A stretch of 64,000 nucleotides of DNA from Paraurantiacibacter namhicola. Its GTDB lineage: Bacteria > Pseudomonadota > Alphaproteobacteria > Sphingomonadales > Sphingomonadaceae. The stretch is from the NCBI RefSeq assembly GCF_001687545.1, contig NZ_CP016545.1, positions 1,473,001 to 1,537,000 of the forward strand, written 5' to 3'. The notes under the pieces were generated by a model. That model searched no databases. It had not been told where the DNA came from and saw nothing but the letters and a program-made list of their open reading frames with translations. A program made the translations under genes and the position numbers. Shown in pieces: positions 19,135 to 27,659 of this stretch (the first letter of the stretch is position 1; each line of letters begins with the position of its first letter).

Positions 19135-19215
19135 GTGATCCCCCGCGAAGGCGGGGGTCTCCTACGGCTCAGTGCGACCAGGCCGATTGAGGTCCCCGCC
19201 TACGCGGGGACTCAC
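19135..19215. repeat. dispersed double-palindrome repeat, copy B
   Basis: Arm 1 CCCCCGCGAAGGCGGGGG and arm 2 GTCCCCGCCTACGCGGGGAC are each palindromic and are also near reverse complements of each other. The centre carries CCAGGCCGATTGAG, as in copy A at 14920. It fills the divergent gap between mpl and the LD-carboxypeptidase gene, so it may also influence their transcription. Confidence 0.8.
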
Positions 19216-19247
19216 AATTTGTGAAGCAGGCCGCTAAAGGCAATCCC

Positions 19248-20081
19248 ATGACCCGCATCGCCATCTGCGCGCCCGCAACGCCGATCACCCGCGACCATGC
19301 CGCCGCGCTGGAGGCGCTGGTGGCGGAGGAATTCCCGCAGCATTCTGTCTGGTTCCACGAACAATGCTTTGCCAGCCAGGACCACTTCGCCGGGCCGGAC
19401 CAGCAGCGCATGGATGCGCTGGTGGAATGCGCCAACCACCCGGATTACGACGCGGTGTGGTTTGCGAAGGGCGGTTATGGCTCCAACCGCATCGCGCAGG
19501 CCGCGACCACGTTCATGGATGGGGAGGCGCGGCGCAAGACCTTCGTCGGCTTCTCGGACATGGGGTATTTGCTCGCCATGCTGTACAAGCTGGATATTGG
19601 CCAGCAGGTGCACGGACCCATGCCGGTAAGCGCGCGCAGCGAGAGCGGGCGCGAGGGGGTGCGGCGCGTGCTGCGCTGGTTCTCCGGCGACACCAGCGGC
19701 GTGGAGCCAAGCGTGGATGGCCGCACGCCTACGGCTGCCTTCAATCTCATCACCCTGTCCATGATCGCGGGCACGCCGCTGATGCCGGACCTGCGCGGGC
19801 ATGTGGTGATGGTGGAGGAGGTGAGCGAGCACCTTTACGCCGTGGACCGGCTGTTCTTCCACCTGACGAACCTGCTGCCCCCGGGCCTTGCCGGATTGCG
19901 GCTGGGCGAGGTGAACCACGTGCCGGAGAATGACCGCGAGTTCGGCCAGTCGGCGGAGGACATCGCGCGGTTCTGGTGCGCGCGGATGGGCATCCCATAC
20001 CTGGGGCGTGCGCAGATCGGCCATTATGCGGGCAACCATGTGGTCCCCTTCGGCCTTGCCAGCCCCGCAGGCGCTGCCTAA
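19248..20081 (+). CDS. ldcA: LD-carboxypeptidase (S66 family)
   Basis: 277 aa from ATG 19248 with AAAGG upstream; a GTG at 19221 would add nine residues and overlap the repeat. S66 motifs: FAKGGYGSNRI (~residues 74-84) with the catalytic Ser, VVMVEEVSEHLYAVDR (~186-201) with the Glu, and the C-terminal GRAQIGHYAGN with the His. It removes the terminal D-Ala from murein tetrapeptides in the cytoplasm, making tripeptide for Mpl. Divergent from the Mur ligase gene, which fits a recycling pair. Confidence 0.92.
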   Translation: MTRIAICAPATPITRDHAAALEALVAEEFPQHSVWFHEQCFASQDHFAGPDQQRMDALVECANHPDYDAVWFAKGGYGSNRIAQAATTFMDGEARRKTFVGFSDMGYLLAMLYKLDIGQQVHGPMPVSARSESGREGVRRVLRWFSGDTSGVEPSVDGRTPTAAFNLITLSMIAGTPLMPDLRGHVVMVEEVSEHLYAVDRLFFHLTNLLPPGLAGLRLGEVNHVPENDREFGQSAEDIARFWCARMGIPYLGRAQIGHYAGNHVVPFGLASPAGAA

Positions 20082-20110
20082 CCCGCGCCGCCAAAGCAGG
20101 AGAGATCACG

Positions 20111-21046
20111 ATGAGAGCGTTCGTTTTTCCCGGACAGGGCAGCCAGAAGGTCGGCATGGGCAAGAACCTGGCCGATGCCAGCGCCGCCGCGCGCGAAGTG
20201 TTCGAGGAAGTGGACGATGCGCTGGGGCAAAAGCTGTCCGCCATCATGTTCGAAGGCCCGGCGGACGACCTGACGCTGACCGAGAACGCGCAGCCCGCCA
20301 TCATGGCCAATGCCATCGCCACGCTACGGGTGCTGGAGGCGGAGTTCGGCATAACGCTGGCGGACAAGGGCGATTGCGTCGCGGGTCACTCGCTGGGCGA
20401 GTACACCGCGCTGTGCGCTGTCGGCGCATTCAGCCTTTCGGACACGGCGCGGCTGCTGAAACTGCGCGGGCAGGCCATGCAGGCCGCCGTGCCTGTGGGC
20501 GAGGGCGCGATGTGCGCGCTGCTGGGCGCGGATATCGAAAAGGCGACTGCGCTGGCCGAGGCGGCTGCCGAGGGCGAGGTGTGCGAGATCGCCAATGACA
20601 ACGACCCCAGCCAGGTCGTCCTGAGCGGCCACAAGGGCGCGATCGAGCGCGCCGTGGCCATGGCCAAGGAACACGGCATCAAGCGCGGCATCCCGCTGCC
20701 CGTATCCGCGCCGTTCCATTGCTCGCTTATGCAGCCTGCCGCCGATGCCATGGCCCGCGCGCTGGAAGACACTCCGCCGCAAGCCTTCCGCCTGCCGATC
20801 TTCGCCAATGTTACCGCCGCCGCCGTCGAGGATGCGGCCACGGAGCAAGGCCTGCTGGTGCAGCAGGTGACGGGCCGCGTGCGCTGGCGGGAAAGCGTGC
20901 TGGCGATGCAAGACGCTGGCGTCACTCACTTCGTGGAACTGGGCGGAAAAGTACTGGGCCCCATGATCGGACGCATTGCGCCGGACGTTCAGGTGACAAG
21001 CGCGGTAAGCATGGAAGACCTCGATGTTCTGGCGCGGTTAATGTGA
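20111..21046 (+). CDS. fabD: malonyl-CoA:ACP transacylase
   Basis: 311 aa from ATG 20111, preceded by AGGAGAG. It transfers malonyl from CoA to acyl carrier protein for fatty acid synthesis. MRAFVFPGQGSQKVGMG at the start, nucleophile Ser94 in GHSLGEY, and PVSAPFHCSLM with the catalytic His near residue 200 are all present. fabG follows 2.1 kb downstream, after an inserted lipoprotein gene on the same strand. Confidence 0.97.
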   Translation: MRAFVFPGQGSQKVGMGKNLADASAAAREVFEEVDDALGQKLSAIMFEGPADDLTLTENAQPAIMANAIATLRVLEAEFGITLADKGDCVAGHSLGEYTALCAVGAFSLSDTARLLKLRGQAMQAAVPVGEGAMCALLGADIEKATALAEAAAEGEVCEIANDNDPSQVVLSGHKGAIERAVAMAKEHGIKRGIPLPVSAPFHCSLMQPAADAMARALEDTPPQAFRLPIFANVTAAAVEDAATEQGLLVQQVTGRVRWRESVLAMQDAGVTHFVELGGKVLGPMIGRIAPDVQVTSAVSMEDLDVLARLM

Positions 21047-21079
21047 CAGTGTAACATTGGCGGCACAGGAGGACTTTCC

Positions 21080-23116
21080 ATGCCGTCAGTGATTCGTTTC
21101 GCCGCCCCCGCCATCGCCCTGGTCTTGACCGCCGGGTGCGTCCCCCCGTCCGGCGGTGGCGAGGTCGCCAGCGGCAAGGGTATGACCAGCTTTGCCAGCG
21201 AGGCCGACCTCGAGGCCTTCCTGAAATCCCGGCGCCAAGCGGCAGAGCGCGTCACGACGGTCGATGTGCAGGAAATGGCGGTGGAAGAGGCTGCCGCCCC
21301 GCCCACGGTTGCACCGCCGCCTCCGGTCGCCCAGTCCTCCGTTCCCGCGCCGGAAGAGGGCGACAGCGAGCAGATCACCAATACGCAGGAACAGGGCGTG
21401 GACGAGGGCGGAATCGTGAAAAACCACGGCGACCACCTGGTGGTGCTGCGCCGTGGGCGGCTGTTCACGCTGAAGACTGGCGGCGATGTGCTGGCCCCGG
21501 TGGATAGCATCGATGCCTTCCCGCCGAACGACCGGAACCCCGATGACACCTGGTATGACGAGATGCTGGTGGCCGGCGATATGGTCGTGGTGATCGGATA
21601 TTCCTACGGCAATGGCGCCACCGAAGTCAGCCGCTTCGACATCGCCCGGACGGGCGAGCTGGCCTATCGCGACACGCATTACCTGCGCAGCGCGGATTAC
21701 TATTCCAGCCGCAATTACGCATCGCGCCTGATCGGGCAGCGCCTGATCATGTATGCCCCCTTGCCGATGTATGGCAGCAACTGGCGCGAATTCGTGCCTG
21801 CCATGGCTCCGCGCCCCGCAAACGGTGAAGTGGCGAGCGATTTCACGCCTATTGCGCAGCCGGGCGACCTCTACGCCCCGGCGCCCGTGCTTGGGGACGA
21901 GGAGATCGGCGTCAGCGTATTGCACACGGTCACCGATTGCGACCTGTCGAAGAAAGAGTTCACATGTGAGACGAACGGCGTGTTCGGCGGCTGGGGGCGC
22001 AATTTCTACGTCTCTCCGGATGCAGTCTATGTCTGGACCGGGCCGGATGGGCGGTATGACGAGGCGAACGCGTCGTGGCTTTACCGCCTGCCGCTGGATG
22101 GCAGCGCGCCGCAAAGCATCACTGTGGCGGGTAACCCCGTGGACCAGTTCAGCTTCCGCCAGGATGGCGCGGATGGCGTGCTGAATGTTGTCGTGCGCGC
22201 GCAGGGCGGCGGCGATGCCATGTGGCGTCCGGAAGTCAGCTCCGGCGATGTGGCGCTGCTGCGCCTGCCGCTGTCCCGCTTCGGTGACGGCAGCGAAAAG
22301 GCCCCGCAGGACGATTACCGCGACCTGCCGAGCGTCACGGGCTACAACTTCCAGAACCGTTATGTAGGCGGCCACCTGCTTTACGCGGGCGAGAATCCGC
22401 GCGAACCTGGCGTGCAGAGCGTCCTGTTCGCCGTGCCGCTGAAGGGCGGCGAGACGGAGCGCGTGGCGCTGCCGCACGGCGTCTCCCGCCTCGACGTGAT
22501 CGGGCGCGACGGGATCGCCATCGGGCAGGACGAGAAGGGCGGGCTGGGCTTCTCCGCCATCGCGCTGGCCGCGGACGGCTCCGCCCGGCGCGAGGACACT
22601 TACATCCTGCCATCGGCGGGCGAGGGGGAGAACCGCAGCCAGGCCTTCTTCTATCGCCCCTCCGACGCGACGGGGGACAGCGGCACGCTGGGCCTGCCTG
22701 TCATGCTGCAGCGCCCGGATCCGCGCCCGGCCAGCGGCAATGGCGGTCCTCCGCCCGTGGTCAGCGTGACACCCCCGGGCAGCACGCCCGTGCCGCCGCC
22801 GCCGCCGCCACCGCCCTATGGCGGGACGAAGTACCTCGGCTCCGGCTCCGCCATCCTTTTCCTGGACCGCAAGTCGCGCAAGTTCAGCCCCGCCGGGCAG
22901 CTGGAAGCCTATCTCCAGCGCCAGCCGGACGATGGGTGCCAGGCATCCTGCGTCGACTGGTACGGCAACGCCCGCCCCATCTTCCTTGGGGACCGTGTCT
23001 TCGCCCTGCTGGGATACGAGCTGGTGGAAGGCAGGCGCGATCCGTCCGGCCGCATCGTGGAGCGTCGCCGCGTGGACTTCACCCCGCGCATCGTGCCCGC
23101 GCGCGGCAGCCAATAG
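21080..23116 (+). CDS. beta-propeller domain lipoprotein
   Basis: 678 aa. Lipoprotein signal ending LTAGC (Cys20), then a Glu/Ala/Pro linker and SEQITNTQEQGVDEGGIVKNHGDHLVVLRRGRL, which resembles the start of secreted proteins with a C-terminal beta-propeller (Beta_propel family). The repeated-blade region runs to about residue 560, then a proline run (PVPPPPPPPP) and a final blade. No catalytic motif is visible. It would lie on the periplasmic face of the outer membrane. It separates fabD from fabG; function in this position is unknown. Confidence 0.8.
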   Translation: MPSVIRFAAPAIALVLTAGCVPPSGGGEVASGKGMTSFASEADLEAFLKSRRQAAERVTTVDVQEMAVEEAAAPPTVAPPPPVAQSSVPAPEEGDSEQITNTQEQGVDEGGIVKNHGDHLVVLRRGRLFTLKTGGDVLAPVDSIDAFPPNDRNPDDTWYDEMLVAGDMVVVIGYSYGNGATEVSRFDIARTGELAYRDTHYLRSADYYSSRNYASRLIGQRLIMYAPLPMYGSNWREFVPAMAPRPANGEVASDFTPIAQPGDLYAPAPVLGDEEIGVSVLHTVTDCDLSKKEFTCETNGVFGGWGRNFYVSPDAVYVWTGPDGRYDEANASWLYRLPLDGSAPQSITVAGNPVDQFSFRQDGADGVLNVVVRAQGGGDAMWRPEVSSGDVALLRLPLSRFGDGSEKAPQDDYRDLPSVTGYNFQNRYVGGHLLYAGENPREPGVQSVLFAVPLKGGETERVALPHGVSRLDVIGRDGIAIGQDEKGGLGFSAIALAADGSARREDTYILPSAGEGENRSQAFFYRPSDATGDSGTLGLPVMLQRPDPRPASGNGGPPPVVSVTPPGSTPVPPPPPPPPYGGTKYLGSGSAILFLDRKSRKFSPAGQLEAYLQRQPDDGCQASCVDWYGNARPIFLGDRVFALLGYELVEGRRDPSGRIVERRRVDFTPRIVPARGSQ

Positions 23117-23175
23117 CCGGGTTGACGACTGACGGCCTTCGCAGCATTGCCCGTTCGCAAGGACGGAGACCAAAC

Positions 23176-23928
23176 ATGTTTTCACTCGAAGGTATGAATG
23201 CGCTGGTGACTGGCGCGAGCGGCGGGATCGGTTCGTCGATCTGCCGGGCGCTGGCCGCACAGGGCGCCAGGCTGGCCGTCAGCGGCTCCAACGGAGACAA
23301 GCTGCGCGCCTTCCGCGAGGAGCTGAACGACGAGTTCGGCCATGACCATGTGGAGATCACTTGCAACCTGTCCGATGCAAAGCAGGTGGACGAGCTGGTC
23401 CCCGCTGCCGTCGATACGATGGGCGGGATCGACATCTTGGTGAACAACGCGGGCATAACGCGCGACAACCTTGCCATGCGCATGAAGGACGATGAGTGGG
23501 ACGATGTCATCCGCATCAACCTGGAAGCTGCCTTCCGCCTGATGCGCGCTGCCGCCCGCCCGATGATGAAGGCAAAGTTCGGCCGCATCGTCACCATAAC
23601 CAGCGTTGTGGGCGCGACGGGCAACCCCGGACAGATGAATTACGCCGCGGCCAAGGCGGGCCTGACCGGCATGACGAAGAGCTATGCGCAGGAAGTCGCC
23701 AGCCGCGGCATCACCGCCAATTGCGTGGCCCCCGGCTTCATCCGCACGGCGATGACGGACGTGCTGCCCGATGCGCAGAAGGACGCGCTGAACGCCCGCA
23801 TCCCCATGGGCCGCATGGGCGAGGGCGAGGAGATCGGCGCTGCCGTCGCTTACCTCGCCAGCAGGGAGGCGTCATACGTCACCGGCCAGACGCTGCATGT
23901 GAACGGCGGCATGGCGATGCTGAGCTGA
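23176..23928 (+). CDS. fabG: 3-oxoacyl-ACP reductase
   Basis: 250 aa from ATG 23176, behind GGACGGAGAC. NADPH-dependent reduction of 3-oxoacyl-ACP. Short-chain dehydrogenase motifs: TGASGGIG (~residues 13-20), NNAG (~90), catalytic Ser in ITSVVGATG, and Tyr156/Lys160 in NYAAAKAG. The end YVTGQTLHVNGGMAM is typical of FabG. Same strand as fabD, in an interrupted fatty acid cluster with no acpP in the window. Confidence 0.95.
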   Translation: MFSLEGMNALVTGASGGIGSSICRALAAQGARLAVSGSNGDKLRAFREELNDEFGHDHVEITCNLSDAKQVDELVPAAVDTMGGIDILVNNAGITRDNLAMRMKDDEWDDVIRINLEAAFRLMRAAARPMMKAKFGRIVTITSVVGATGNPGQMNYAAAKAGLTGMTKSYAQEVASRGITANCVAPGFIRTAMTDVLPDAQKDALNARIPMGRMGEGEEIGAAVAYLASREASYVTGQTLHVNGGMAMLS

Positions 23929-23950
23929 CGGGACGAAGGGGGTCGAACCG

Positions 23951-24496
23951 ATGAAATTTGCAAGCCTGCTTGTCGCTGCGCTGCTGGTCGCGGCGCCTTC
24001 TGCCGCACTGGCGCAGGACGCGGCCGATAAAAGCGCCGTGCTCGATTGCCCGATGCAGCGCACGACGCCGGGCCTGGCCCAGCGCATTGCCGATGTCATC
24101 ACGCCCGGTAACGGCACGGACGACATTGGTGAGCCGCGCATGGCAGAGCTGGTCACGGTGGTGAGCGGGTGTGCGCGGGAACACGGTATAGCGGAAGCCA
24201 AGGTGGAGACTTACGCGCTCTATTACCTCTCGCGCATGATGCGGGAGGAGGGCGCCCGCCAGCTGCAGGCGCTGGGTATCCCCTTGGAGGCAATCCATCG
24301 CGCACTGGATGTGGGGCCGGGCCGCGCCAATCCGTTGAGCCTGCGGGTCACGCCTGCGCAGACGGATGACCTCATCACCCTGCTGGATGCAGCAGGGGTG
24401 GATGTCATGTCCATTTCGGACGGGACGTTTCGCGTGATCGGCATCTACGCCGCAAGCATCGCGGGCGAGACGAATTACGCCAGCGCGCTCGAATAG
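23951..24496 (+). CDS. secreted protein of unknown function, 181 aa
   Basis: Signal peptide residues 1-22 (MKFASLLVAALLVAAPSAALAQ). The mature part is alpha-helical, with two Cys (DCPMQ and SGCAREHG) that could form a disulfide, and a region of about 60 residues ending GVDVMSISDGTFRVIGIY. No family recognised. It starts 22 bp after fabG and is probably cotranscribed with it. Confidence 0.72.
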   Translation: MKFASLLVAALLVAAPSAALAQDAADKSAVLDCPMQRTTPGLAQRIADVITPGNGTDDIGEPRMAELVTVVSGCAREHGIAEAKVETYALYYLSRMMREEGARQLQALGIPLEAIHRALDVGPGRANPLSLRVTPAQTDDLITLLDAAGVDVMSISDGTFRVIGIYAASIAGETNYASALE

Positions 24497-24659
24497 AGCC
24501 CTCCTGCCGGTTTTATCCCCAGATGCGCCATCGGGCGCAGATCGCAGCCTTGCCGCCGTGGTCCAGCGCGCTAAGGATGGTATCCGAAAAACCGGCGCTG
24601 GACGGGCGATTCCGCACAGAAATATGCCCATGGCGCGCAAGGGGGATTGAGAAGGGACC

Positions 24660-25787
24660 ATGAAGGCCACCATCGAACGCACGAATTTGCTGCGCTGTCT
24701 CAGCCACGTCCAGTCCGTGGTCGAACGGCGCAACACGATCCCGATCCTGTCCAACGTGCTGATAGAGGCATCGGGCGACGGCCGCGTGACCGTGACGGCC
24801 ACAGACCTTGACCTGCAGGTCGTGGAGAGCCTGGACGCCGCTTCGGTGGAAGATGCCGGCTCCATCACCGTTTCCGCCCACCTGCTGTTCGACATCGCGC
24901 GCAAGCTGCCCGATGGCAGCCAGGTCAGCCTGGAAACCGCGGACAACCGCATGGCGGTGAAGGCCGGGCGCAGCCGCTTCAGCCTGCCGACCCTGCCGCG
25001 CGACGACTTCCCGATGATCGTGGAAGGCGATTTGCCGACCAGTTTCGAACTGCCGGCCAAGACGCTGGCCGAGATGATCGACCGCACGCGCTTTGCCATC
25101 AGCACCGAAGAAACGCGCTATTACCTCAACGGTATCTTCCTGCATGTGGCGGATGACGATGGCGGCGTGCTGAAGGCTGCTGCCACCGATGGCCACCGCC
25201 TTGCCCGCTTCACGCTGGCGCGGCCGGCCGGGGCCGAAGGCATGCCCGATGCCATCATCCCGCGCAAAGCCGTGGCGGAGCTGCGCAAGCTGCTGGAAGA
25301 ATCCATGGACGGCAACGTCCAGCTGGACCTATCCGCCAGCAAGGTGCGCTTCACCCTGGGCGGTGAAGGCGGCGTGGTGCTGACCAGCAAGCTGATCGAC
25401 GGGACTTTCCCGGATTACTCGCGCGTCATCCCCACGGGCAATGACAAGCTGCTGAAGATCGATCCCAAGACGTTCTTCGCCGGTGTGGACCGCGTGGCGA
25501 CCATCGCCACGGAAAAGACGCGCGCCGTGAAAATGGGGCTGGATAACGACAAGGTCACGCTGACCGTCACCAGCCCGGACAACGGCACCGCTTCGGAAGA
25601 AGTCCCTGCCGAATATTCGTCCGACGGGTTCGAGATCGGCTTCAACGCCGGTTACCTGAAGGATATCCTTGGCCAGATCGAAGGCGACAGTGTCGAACTT
25701 CACCTGGCCGATGCCGGGGCGCCCACGCTGATCCGCAAGGATGACAGCAGCCCCGCGCTGTATGTACTCATGCCGATGAGGGTCTGA
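24660..25787 (+). CDS. dnaN: DNA polymerase III sliding clamp (beta subunit)
   Basis: 375 aa, normal length. Forms the ring that holds the polymerase on DNA. MKATIERTNLLRCLSHVQSVVERRNTIPILSNVLIEA at the start and YSRVIPTGNDK in the third domain are characteristic, and it ends in YVLMPMRV, the hydrophobic-cleft C-terminus. GAGAAGGG precedes the ATG. It is not next to dnaA or recF here. The 163-bp gap before it probably holds its promoter; I cannot place it. Confidence 0.97.
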   Translation: MKATIERTNLLRCLSHVQSVVERRNTIPILSNVLIEASGDGRVTVTATDLDLQVVESLDAASVEDAGSITVSAHLLFDIARKLPDGSQVSLETADNRMAVKAGRSRFSLPTLPRDDFPMIVEGDLPTSFELPAKTLAEMIDRTRFAISTEETRYYLNGIFLHVADDDGGVLKAAATDGHRLARFTLARPAGAEGMPDAIIPRKAVAELRKLLEESMDGNVQLDLSASKVRFTLGGEGGVVLTSKLIDGTFPDYSRVIPTGNDKLLKIDPKTFFAGVDRVATIATEKTRAVKMGLDNDKVTLTVTSPDNGTASEEVPAEYSSDGFEIGFNAGYLKDILGQIEGDSVELHLADAGAPTLIRKDDSSPALYVLMPMRV

Positions 25788-25790
25788 CCT

Positions 25791-26165
25791 GTGAATACGA
25801 TGAAAAAACTGATTGCCGCCGCTGCCATCCTCTCCGTCCCGGCTGCCGTATCTGCGCAGACGCCGGATGCCGATCCGCAGGATGACCTGAAGTGCGCCGC
25901 ATGGTCCGCAATGATCGCCGGCCAGATGCAGGATGACGAGAAGACCGCCAATGCCTTTGGCCTGGCCATGACCTATTTCATCGGCCGTTACGAAGGCGCA
26001 ACGGGGCGCGATATCGCAAAGGACCTGACGCCGGAAATCGTCATGGATGCGGCCGGAAACATGGAAGCGACGACCGAATTTTGCGCCGCGCGCATGGAAT
26101 CGCTGGGTCGCCGCATGGAAGGTCTTGGTACTGCGCTGAAGGCTGCGGGCGACGCCGAGGGCTAA
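25791..26165 (+). CDS. secreted protein of unknown function, 124 aa
   Basis: Starts 3 bp after dnaN. GTG 25791 is favoured by GAGGG 10 nt upstream; ATG 25800 (MKKLIAAAA) is an alternative that also gives a good signal peptide cleaved after VSAQ. The mature helical domain of ~100 residues has two Cys (LKCAAWS and TEFCAARM) likely in a disulfide. Small helical exported proteins of this style are common in sphingomonads, without known function. It lies in an operon with dnaN. Confidence 0.72.
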   Translation: MNTMKKLIAAAAILSVPAAVSAQTPDADPQDDLKCAAWSAMIAGQMQDDEKTANAFGLAMTYFIGRYEGATGRDIAKDLTPEIVMDAAGNMEATTEFCAARMESLGRRMEGLGTALKAAGDAEG

Positions 26166-26183
26166 TCCCGGCTTGTTGGTCCT

Positions 26184-26213
26184 GCGCGCTGCGTTGCGAT
26201 TATTGCAGCGCGC
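26184..26213. terminator. hairpin between convergent genes
   Basis: GCGCGCTGC and GCAGCGCGC, perfect 9-bp arms separated by 12 nt, between the ends of the convergent genes. The right arm lies within the last codons of the reductase gene. No T-run is present, so its role as a terminator is only likely. Confidence 0.4.
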
Positions 26214-27516
26214 GGATCATTGCTTCCACATCGACGAATTTCTCGCGCGGTGAGCCTTCGCGCGCCGCGGCGGCTTCGGCTTCCTCGATCTTCTTCCAGT
26301 CGCGGAAGGTGACGATGTCGATCCCGCGCTCTTCTGCCAGCTCGTCGAAGCCTGCACGGCCACGTTTGCGGCCCGGGCCAAGCGCGCCGCTCTCGATATC
26401 CTCGCGTACCTTTTCGACCACGGAATAGCCGTCGGGCCGGTTGGTCCCGATCGTGCCGCTCGGGCCGCGGCGGGCCCACCCCACGCAGTACAGGCCCGGC
26501 ATGATGCGTCCCTCGTCATTGGCGAAGCGGCCTGCGCGCTCATCGAACGGGACGCCGGGGATGGGCACGGTGCGATAGCCGATGCAGGTGACCACCAGGC
26601 TGGCGGGAATGCGATAGGTTTCGCCTGTGCCGATGGCGCGGCCGACTTCCACGCGGGTCCGCTCGACCTCGACGGCCTCCACCTTGCCTGACCCGTGCAG
26701 GGCCACCGGCTGGGCGAAGAAGTCGAACTCCACCGCGATGCGTTTCTCCGCCTTGATGTCTTCCGGCACGGCCGCGAATTCGCGCAGGGCGGAGACGGAC
26801 TTGCGCAGGCCCGGCTCCAGGATCGCATCCTCCTCCGGCTCGGGTAGGTCGCGCGGCTCGACATGCGGCGCGGCGCGCTCGAGATGCGCCAGCTCGCCCA
26901 GCTCCTTGGGCGTCATCATGACCTGGTGCGGCCCGCGGCGGCCCATGATCACGATCCGCTCCAGCCCGCTGTCGCGCAGGGCATCCAGCGCGTGCCCCAC
27001 GATGTCGCTGCCGGCGAACTCGCCCTCGGTCTTCGACAGGATGCGCGCGACATCCAGCGCCACATTGCCCATGCCCACGACGACGGCGGTCTTGCCGGAG
27101 AGGTCAGGCGAAAGCGCGGCAAATTCCGGATGGCCGTTGTACCAGCCCACGAAAGAGGCGCTGCCGAAGACATTGCCCAGCTCCGCCCCTTCGATGGTGA
27201 GTGCGCGGTCCTTCGGAGCTCCGGTGGCCAATATGACCGCGTGATACAGGCCCTGCAGCTCCTCGATGGAGATGTCCTGGCCCACGGTGACATTCCCGAC
27301 GAAGCGCACATTGTCAGTCAGCGCGACCTTCTCGTAACGCCGGGAAACGCCCTTGATGGACTGGTGGTCGGGTGCGACGCCGGTGCGGATCAGGCCGTAA
27401 GGCACGGGCAGTGTATCGAATACATCGACGGCCACGTCGTCGCCAAAGGCCTTCTGCGCCGCTTCCGCCGTGTAATACCCGGCCGGACCGGACCCGATGA
27501 TTGCCACCTGCCGCAT
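26200..27516 (-). CDS. ferredoxin-NADP+ reductase (adrenodoxin reductase/FprA type)
   Basis: 438 aa from ATG 27516 with GGGAGAG upstream. Two-domain FAD/NADP enzyme: FAD motif IIGSGPAGYYTAE (~residues 6-18), DTLPVPYGLIRTGVAPDHQSIK (typical of this family), NADP motif VVGMGNVALDVARIL (~150-164), and near the end VGWARRGPSGTIGTNRPDG with the FAD-contacting GTIGTN. It moves electrons between NADPH and a ferredoxin, for instance for P450 or Fe-S pathways. No ferredoxin gene adjoins it. Confidence 0.92.
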   Translation of the reverse strand: MRQVAIIGSGPAGYYTAEAAQKAFGDDVAVDVFDTLPVPYGLIRTGVAPDHQSIKGVSRRYEKVALTDNVRFVGNVTVGQDISIEELQGLYHAVILATGAPKDRALTIEGAELGNVFGSASFVGWYNGHPEFAALSPDLSGKTAVVVGMGNVALDVARILSKTEGEFAGSDIVGHALDALRDSGLERIVIMGRRGPHQVMMTPKELGELAHLERAAPHVEPRDLPEPEEDAILEPGLRKSVSALREFAAVPEDIKAEKRIAVEFDFFAQPVALHGSGKVEAVEVERTRVEVGRAIGTGETYRIPASLVVTCIGYRTVPIPGVPFDERAGRFANDEGRIMPGLYCVGWARRGPSGTIGTNRPDGYSVVEKVREDIESGALGPGRKRGRAGFDELAEERGIDIVTFRDWKKIEEAEAAAAREGSPREKFVDVEAMIRALQ

Positions 27517-27659
27517 CGCGCTCTCCCGCTTATCCACGCCACCTTATCGGACAGCCGCTCCTACGCAAGGCAGGCGGCCCGTTCCTCCCCCGCGCCATGC
27601 TGGCGCAGACGCCGTGCAATTTAAGCATTTATCAAGCGAAATGGGGCATTGCCCGACCT

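Noticed and set aside
21086-23260. 724-codon frame opposite the beta-propeller gene
   Set aside because: Antisense shadow with the same composition bias; the plus strand has a lipoprotein signal and ribosome site.
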